NCBI GenBank assembly: GCA_028768545.1
Contig: CP054838.1
Span: 4,151,001-4,215,000, forward strand
Direction: 5' to 3'
DNA length: 64,000 bases
From: Desulfobacter sp.
GTDB taxonomy: Bacteria > Desulfobacterota > Desulfobacteria > Desulfobacterales > Desulfobacteraceae
Part shown: positions 59,736 through 64,000 of the stretch, one piece after another
Numbering within the stretch: the stretch's first letter is position 1
How the letters are laid out: each line of letters starts with the position of its first letter
Made by a program: the position numbers and the translations under genes
The notes under the pieces: model-generated
What the model saw: only the letters and a program-made list of their open reading frames with translations
Database searches by the model: none
Told to the model about the DNA's origin: nothing

Positions 59736-62700
59736 ATGTTTGAAGACGACGAAACCCTACAAATGTACATTGAGGAATCACTGGACCATCTTGCAAATAT
59801 AGAAAGTGATCTCCTAACCATTGAAGAGGGTGGGGAAAACATCGATCTGGATCTGGTAAATAATGTTTTCAGGGCAGCCCATTCTGTAAAGGGGGGAGCC
59901 GGGTTCATGGGTCTTACGACCATCAAGGACCTTGCCCACCACCTTGAGAATGTCCTAGGTCTTATCAGAAACAATGAACTGACACCGGATTCCATGAGAA
60001 TCAGCGTTCTGCTAAAGGGATTTGACAAGTTAGAAACGCTGTTGAACAATATTGAAACCAGCAATGATATAGATATTTCAGAACATGTCACCGCTCTGGA
60101 AAACATAACCAAATTCTCTCTGCCCGAAGACAAGCAGGACATGGTTTCAGAGATGGTGGATGTTCAGCTTCGGGACGGCAGGGTCTTTCAGCAGGTCTCT
60201 TTGTATGAGATTGAACAAAATAAAGCCGAAGGGAAAAACCTCTTTCTTGTAGAATATGACCTGATCAACGATATCCAGCGAAAAGAAAAAAATCCCATTG
60301 AAGTATTAAACAACCTCCAAAAAACCGGCACCATTATAGATTCAAGGATTGATTTTGAATCCGTGGGCACCCTGGAAAAAACTGCAGGTCCCAGCAGAAT
60401 CCCTTTTCAGGTTCTGTTTGCCTCCATTATCGAACAGGATATGGCAGAAACCCTTTTTGATATCTCCAGCCAGTATATTCATGCGGTCAGCGACCCGATG
60501 GTGGTGCCTTCAGCAGGAGGAGAGATAAATATTCAGTCCGCCATGGCCCCGGTTGAAACCATGGCAGCCCCCCAGCCTGTAGCACCGGTTGCGGCGCCAA
60601 CAGCGGAATCCGTCCAGAACAAAACGGTGGCCGCTACCAAACCAGCCCCTAAAACAGTTCAAAAACAACCTGCGGTAACGGCCAAATCCCAGGACAAAGA
60701 TATGAACCTGGGCAGCAAGCCCCAGACCTCTTTAAGGGTGAATGTCGGCCTTTTGGATACTTTGATGAACCTTGCCGGAGAACTTGTTCTCAGCCGGAAT
60801 CAGCTTCTCCAGGGAATAAATTCCTCAAACGCTAAGGCAACGGAACTTTCAAGCCAGCGCATTGATATGATCACATCCGAACTCCAGGAAGCCATCATGC
60901 GGACAAGGATGCAGCCCATTGCCAATATTTTAAATAAATTTACCCGGGTGGTCAGGGATCTGTCCCAGCAGCTGGGCAAATCCATTGACCTGGAAATCGA
61001 GGGAAAGGATGTGGAACTGGATAAAACCATTCTGGAATCCATTAATGATCCCTTGACCCACCTGGTCAGGAACTCTGTGGACCATGGAATTGAAACCCCC
61101 ATGGAAAGAGAGCAGATGGGCAAGGAAGGTACCGGAACCATAACCTTAAAAGCATTCCACGATGCCGGCCAAGTGAATATTGTCATCTCAGACGACGGCC
61201 GGGGTCTTGAACCCCAGAAAATTGCAAATTCAGCCGTTGAAAAAGGCTTGATCTCGGATGCCCAGATCGCTGAAATGTCTGACAAGCAAAAAATGGAACT
61301 GATTTTCCTGCCCGGTTTTTCAACGGCCAAAGAAGTTACGGACGTGTCCGGCCGAGGGGTGGGCATGGATGTGGTGGTCACCAATATTGAAAGCCTTGGC
61401 GGCATCATCGAACTGGATTCCACTCCGGGTCAGGGAACCGATATCCAGATCAAACTGCCCCTAACCCTGGCAATCATCCCCAGCCAGATCACTTCAGTGG
61501 GTAATGAACGCTATGCCCTGCCCCAGGTCAACCTTAACGAACTGCTCAGGATCCCGGCAGGACAGATCAAGGATAAAATAGAGAAAGTCGGGGATGCCGC
61601 GGTTGTCAGGCTCAGGGGCGAACTGCTTCCCCTGCTGAACCTCTCTGAAATGCTCGGCATAGAAAAAACCTATACCGATCCCAAAGATCTGACAGAACAG
61701 CCGGACAGAAGGGAAAACCTTGCCGACAGAAGATCCAAAACCCATTTAACGGGTCAGGAGACCTCTGCAGACAGCCAGGATGCAAGCGTGGTGGAACGGG
61801 AGGGTCCCGACCGCAGGTACCATGCCGCCTCTGCCATGAATATTGCCGTGGTCTCTGCCGGTGCCTTTAAATACGGTTTGGTGGTAGACCAGCTCCATGA
61901 CTCAGAAGAAATTGTTGTCAAACCCGTAGGCCGGCACTTGAAAAAATGTTCTGCCTATGCCGGCGCCACCATCATGGGAGACGGTAAAGTGGCCCTGATC
62001 TTAGATATTTCCAACCTTGCTCAGATGGCTGAGCTTTCATCGATTGCCGAAGCCGGGCAGCAGGCAGCCAAAGCCAAAGAAGAAGCAGATGCCAAGGCAG
62101 ACAAAATGGCCCTGCTCACCTTTAAGAACGGGGAAGCCGAACATTTTGCAACGCCCCTGAGCATTGTCGAAAGAATCGAACGGATCAAGACCTCGTCCAT
62201 CGAACAGATCGGCGACAGAAAAGTGGTTCAATACCGAGGCGGATCCCTGCCGCTCTATGAATTAAGCCAGGTGGCAGACTTGGAAGAACTCCCGGTCAAA
62301 GATCAGCAGGAGGTCATTGTATTTAAGGTCAAGGAAAAAGAACTCGGCCTCATGGTGACTCCGCCGGTGGATGCGCTGGAGGTCCAGCTCAACATTGATA
62401 CCAGTACCCTGAAACAGACCGCCATCAGCGGGTCCATGATCATCAACGACCATACCACCCTTTTGGTGGATATATTTGAACTGGTCAAAACCATGAATCC
62501 CGAATGGTTTTCAGAAGAGGCCAAGGTTGCGGCAGGAATGGCTGAGGAGGGAGAAAAAATTCTCTTGTTTGCCGAAGATTCCGCCTTTTTCAGGAACCAG
62601 GTTAAAAGCTTTATGGAAGAAGACGGATTCAAGTTCATTGAAGCAGAAGACGGGCTGATTGCCTGGGAACTGCTCAAAGAGCGGGTGGATGAAATCGACC

Positions 62701-62921
62701 TTGTGGTCACGGACCTTGAAATGCCGAATATGGACGGATTTGAACTCACCAAACGGATTAAAAATGATCCCAAATATTCCCATTTGGGCGTCATTGCTCT
62801 GACCTCATTGGCCAGCGAGGCCCATATCGAAAAAGGTAAAGCCGTGGGTATTGACGAATATGAGATCAAACTGGACCGGGAAAAACTCATGGCCGTTGTC
62901 AGAAGATACCTCAGTCTTTAA
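59736..62921 (+). CDS. cheA: Chemotaxis histidine kinase CheA with C-terminal receiver domain
   Basis: 1061 aa. HPt with phospho-His49 (FRAAHSVKGGAGFMG), a linker rich in Ala/Pro/Val, dimerisation helices (LMNLAGELVLSRNQLLQG), ATPase with LVRNSVDHGIE, DDGRGL and GRGVGMDVV, then two CheW-like regions: one around SVGNERYALPQVNLNELL, carrying a charged insertion, and a second from MALLTFKNGEAEHFATPLSIVERIERI. A receiver (from ILLFAEDSAFFRN) has the phospho-Asp in VVTDLEMPNMDG and Lys in EIKLDRE. Hybrid CheA-REC proteins are often sinks or serve non-flagellar systems. CAGGAGAG precedes the ATG. Confidence 0.93.
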   Translation: MFEDDETLQMYIEESLDHLANIESDLLTIEEGGENIDLDLVNNVFRAAHSVKGGAGFMGLTTIKDLAHHLENVLGLIRNNELTPDSMRISVLLKGFDKLETLLNNIETSNDIDISEHVTALENITKFSLPEDKQDMVSEMVDVQLRDGRVFQQVSLYEIEQNKAEGKNLFLVEYDLINDIQRKEKNPIEVLNNLQKTGTIIDSRIDFESVGTLEKTAGPSRIPFQVLFASIIEQDMAETLFDISSQYIHAVSDPMVVPSAGGEINIQSAMAPVETMAAPQPVAPVAAPTAESVQNKTVAATKPAPKTVQKQPAVTAKSQDKDMNLGSKPQTSLRVNVGLLDTLMNLAGELVLSRNQLLQGINSSNAKATELSSQRIDMITSELQEAIMRTRMQPIANILNKFTRVVRDLSQQLGKSIDLEIEGKDVELDKTILESINDPLTHLVRNSVDHGIETPMEREQMGKEGTGTITLKAFHDAGQVNIVISDDGRGLEPQKIANSAVEKGLISDAQIAEMSDKQKMELIFLPGFSTAKEVTDVSGRGVGMDVVVTNIESLGGIIELDSTPGQGTDIQIKLPLTLAIIPSQITSVGNERYALPQVNLNELLRIPAGQIKDKIEKVGDAAVVRLRGELLPLLNLSEMLGIEKTYTDPKDLTEQPDRRENLADRRSKTHLTGQETSADSQDASVVEREGPDRRYHAASAMNIAVVSAGAFKYGLVVDQLHDSEEIVVKPVGRHLKKCSAYAGATIMGDGKVALILDISNLAQMAELSSIAEAGQQAAKAKEEADAKADKMALLTFKNGEAEHFATPLSIVERIERIKTSSIEQIGDRKVVQYRGGSLPLYELSQVADLEELPVKDQQEVIVFKVKEKELGLMVTPPVDALEVQLNIDTSTLKQTAISGSMIINDHTTLLVDIFELVKTMNPEWFSEEAKVAAGMAEEGEKILLFAEDSAFFRNQVKSFMEEDGFKFIEAEDGLIAWELLKERVDEIDLVVTDLEMPNMDGFELTKRIKNDPKYSHLGVIALTSLASEAHIEKGKAVGIDEYEIKLDREKLMAVVRRYLSL

Positions 62922-62952
62922 TCGCCTGATGGACTTGCGCAAAGGAGATAAA

Positions 62953-63403
62953 ATGAACGAAGACACCATTGAAAACACCTCGACTGATCTTGAATTTTCA
63001 ACCTTCTATGTGGGGGGCGCCTTGTGCGGGATTAATATCCTTAATATTCAGGAAATCAACAAGCATTTTGAATTCACCAAAGTTCCCCAGGCATCTGAAT
63101 ATATCAAGGGGATACTGAATTTAAGGGGACGTATTGTCACCATTATCGATCTGGGTAAAAAGCTTGGGTTAGATTCTGTCAATAACGGCAAGGACAACAG
63201 GAACATCATTGTAAACTCAGAAGACGAACATATCGGTCTTCTGGTAGATTCAATCTCTGATGTGGTATTGACCCAGAAAGAAAAAATTGAACCGGCCCCT
63301 TCCAATATCGGGGGGGGTCAAAGGAAAATTTTTCCAAGGGGTGTTAAAAACAGAGAACCAACTGATTGGCATACTTGATATTGATGAGGTACTCAAAGAA
63401 TAA
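62953..63403 (+). pseudogene. cheW: Chemotaxis coupling protein CheW, frameshifted in a G8 run
   Basis: From ATG 62953 (AAGGAGA upstream) the protein is a normal CheW: FSTFYVGGALCGINILNIQEINKHF, IKGILNLRGRIVTIIDLGKKLG, IGLLVDSISDVV. At G63310-63317 one extra G shifts the frame after PSNIGG and gives a wrong 21-residue end at 63378. Removing one G restores VKGKFFQGVLKTENQLIGIL and a TAA at 63401-63403 that overlaps the cheB ATG. Either a sequencing/assembly error, phase variation, or decay. Confidence 0.85.
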
Positions 63404-64000
63404 TGGAATCCATTAAAGCTGTGGTTGTGGATGATACGATCGTTTACCGGAAAATAGTTGGCGATGTATTAAAGGAGATGCCCGGAATAGAAGTGGTGGG
63501 AACGGCCAATAACGGCAAAATTGCCTTATCCAAAATCAAAACCCTGAAACCGGATTTGATCACCCTGGACATTGAAATGCCCGAAGTCAGCGGCATAGAA
63601 GTGCTTCAGGAACTTCGGAGCATGGAGAATCCCCCCATCATAGTCATGCTCTCCACCCTGACCCAGCAGGGCAGTGAAATGACCATCAAAGCCTTGGAAC
63701 TTGGTTCCTTTGATTTTGTGCCCAAGCCTGAAGATGGTAAGATGGCCGAAAATATGCTCAAGGTCAAACAAGCCTTAGAGCCCATTGTCAAACAGATTAA
63801 GCTCAGAAAAAGGGGCGGAAAAGCACTTGGGACCAGCAAGCCTGCCCCTGTAAGACCTGCCCCTAAAAAGGCGGTCCCGGCCTGGGCTGCCCCCCCAAAA
63901 AAACGGGGATCATTGGAATCGGTATCTCAACCGGGGGGCCCAACGCTTTGACAAAAATGATTCCCATGCTGCCGGCAACCTTAACGGCCCCGGTTCTCAT
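63403..64000 (+). pseudogene. cheB: Chemotaxis methylesterase CheB (3' end outside window), frameshifted in a C7A7 run
   Basis: The receiver (AVVVDDTIVYRKI, phospho-Asp in ITLDIEMPEVSG, Lys in FDFVPKPEDG) and a Pro/Ala/Lys linker are in one frame to 63951. At 63890-63903 (seven C then seven A) one base appears to be missing; adding it continues TGIIGIGISTGGPNALTKMIPMLPA, the start of the methylesterase domain with its catalytic Ser, to the window edge. The gene removes methyl groups from receptors. Same caveat as cheW. Confidence 0.85.

Overview
The window reads as a chromosomal segment of a sulfate-reducing deltaproteobacterium, most likely of the Desulfobacteraceae (Desulfobacula/Desulfotignum-like). 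This is an inference from protein style, a moderate GC content, a cobA-hemD fusion next to hemC, and the form of the ribosomal operon. No database search was possible.

Layout. (1) 1-4.4 kb: end of an unrecognised gene, a 58-aa Pmp3/YqaE-type membrane peptide, then a tight operon fmdB-like / hemC / cobA-hemD / moaA (tetrapyrrole and molybdopterin synthesis) behind a clear promoter. (2) 4.4-9.97 kb: an exported Trp/Arg-rich protein, an ECF sigma factor, its zinc-type anti-sigma factor and a second exported protein. They look like one extracytoplasmic-stress unit, now split by a complete IS66 element with a perfect 8-bp target duplication. A convergent AI-2E/PerM permease follows. (3) 10.2-20.75 kb: insertion-sequence-rich decay zone. 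An IS630 element is broken by two IS256 copies, the first truncated and flanked by a 77-bp repeat; a diguanylate-cyclase-like gene lacks part of its GGDEF domain; an ISAs1 element carries a perfect 10-bp target duplication; a hybrid histidine kinase is killed by a 1-base frameshift and a third IS256 copy. (4) 20.8-50.9 kb, all on the minus strand: one continuous information-processing block. In transcription order: tRNA-Thr(TGT), Tyr, Gly, Thr(GGT), a broken second tuf, rpmG, tRNA-Trp, secE, nusG, rplKAJL, rpoBC, rpsLG, tuf, the S10, spc and alpha operons, ending at rplQ and a strong bidirectional terminator. fusA is not at its usual place between rpsG and tuf, and map/adk are not between secY and infA. 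(5) 51.2-53.3 kb: a lipoprotein lytic transglycosylase with three LysM repeats, and tRNA-Arg(CCT). (6) 53.4-58.05 kb: a second mobile island with an IS3 element, a fourth IS256 copy and an ISL3 element, holding the 5' stub of a lost sensor gene. (7) 58.05-64 kb: a possible structured RNA, a U32/TrhP-type peptidase gene, then a chemotaxis operon cheA (with C-terminal receiver)-cheW-cheB. cheW and cheB both carry single-base homopolymer frameshifts.

The ribosomal block itself is free of insertions and frameshifts. IS256 copies 3 and 4 face opposite ways and bracket it, so recombination between them would invert about 36 kb. I see no CRISPR array, prophage or toxin-antitoxin locus. The most interesting signals are the IS256/IS630 rearrangement with a 9-bp microhomology junction, the decaying second tuf copy (three frameshifts summing to a multiple of three), the IS66-split ECF sigma operon with its 16-bp perfect palindrome, the hairpin in the rplL-rpoB gap, and the candidate RNA before the U32 gene.
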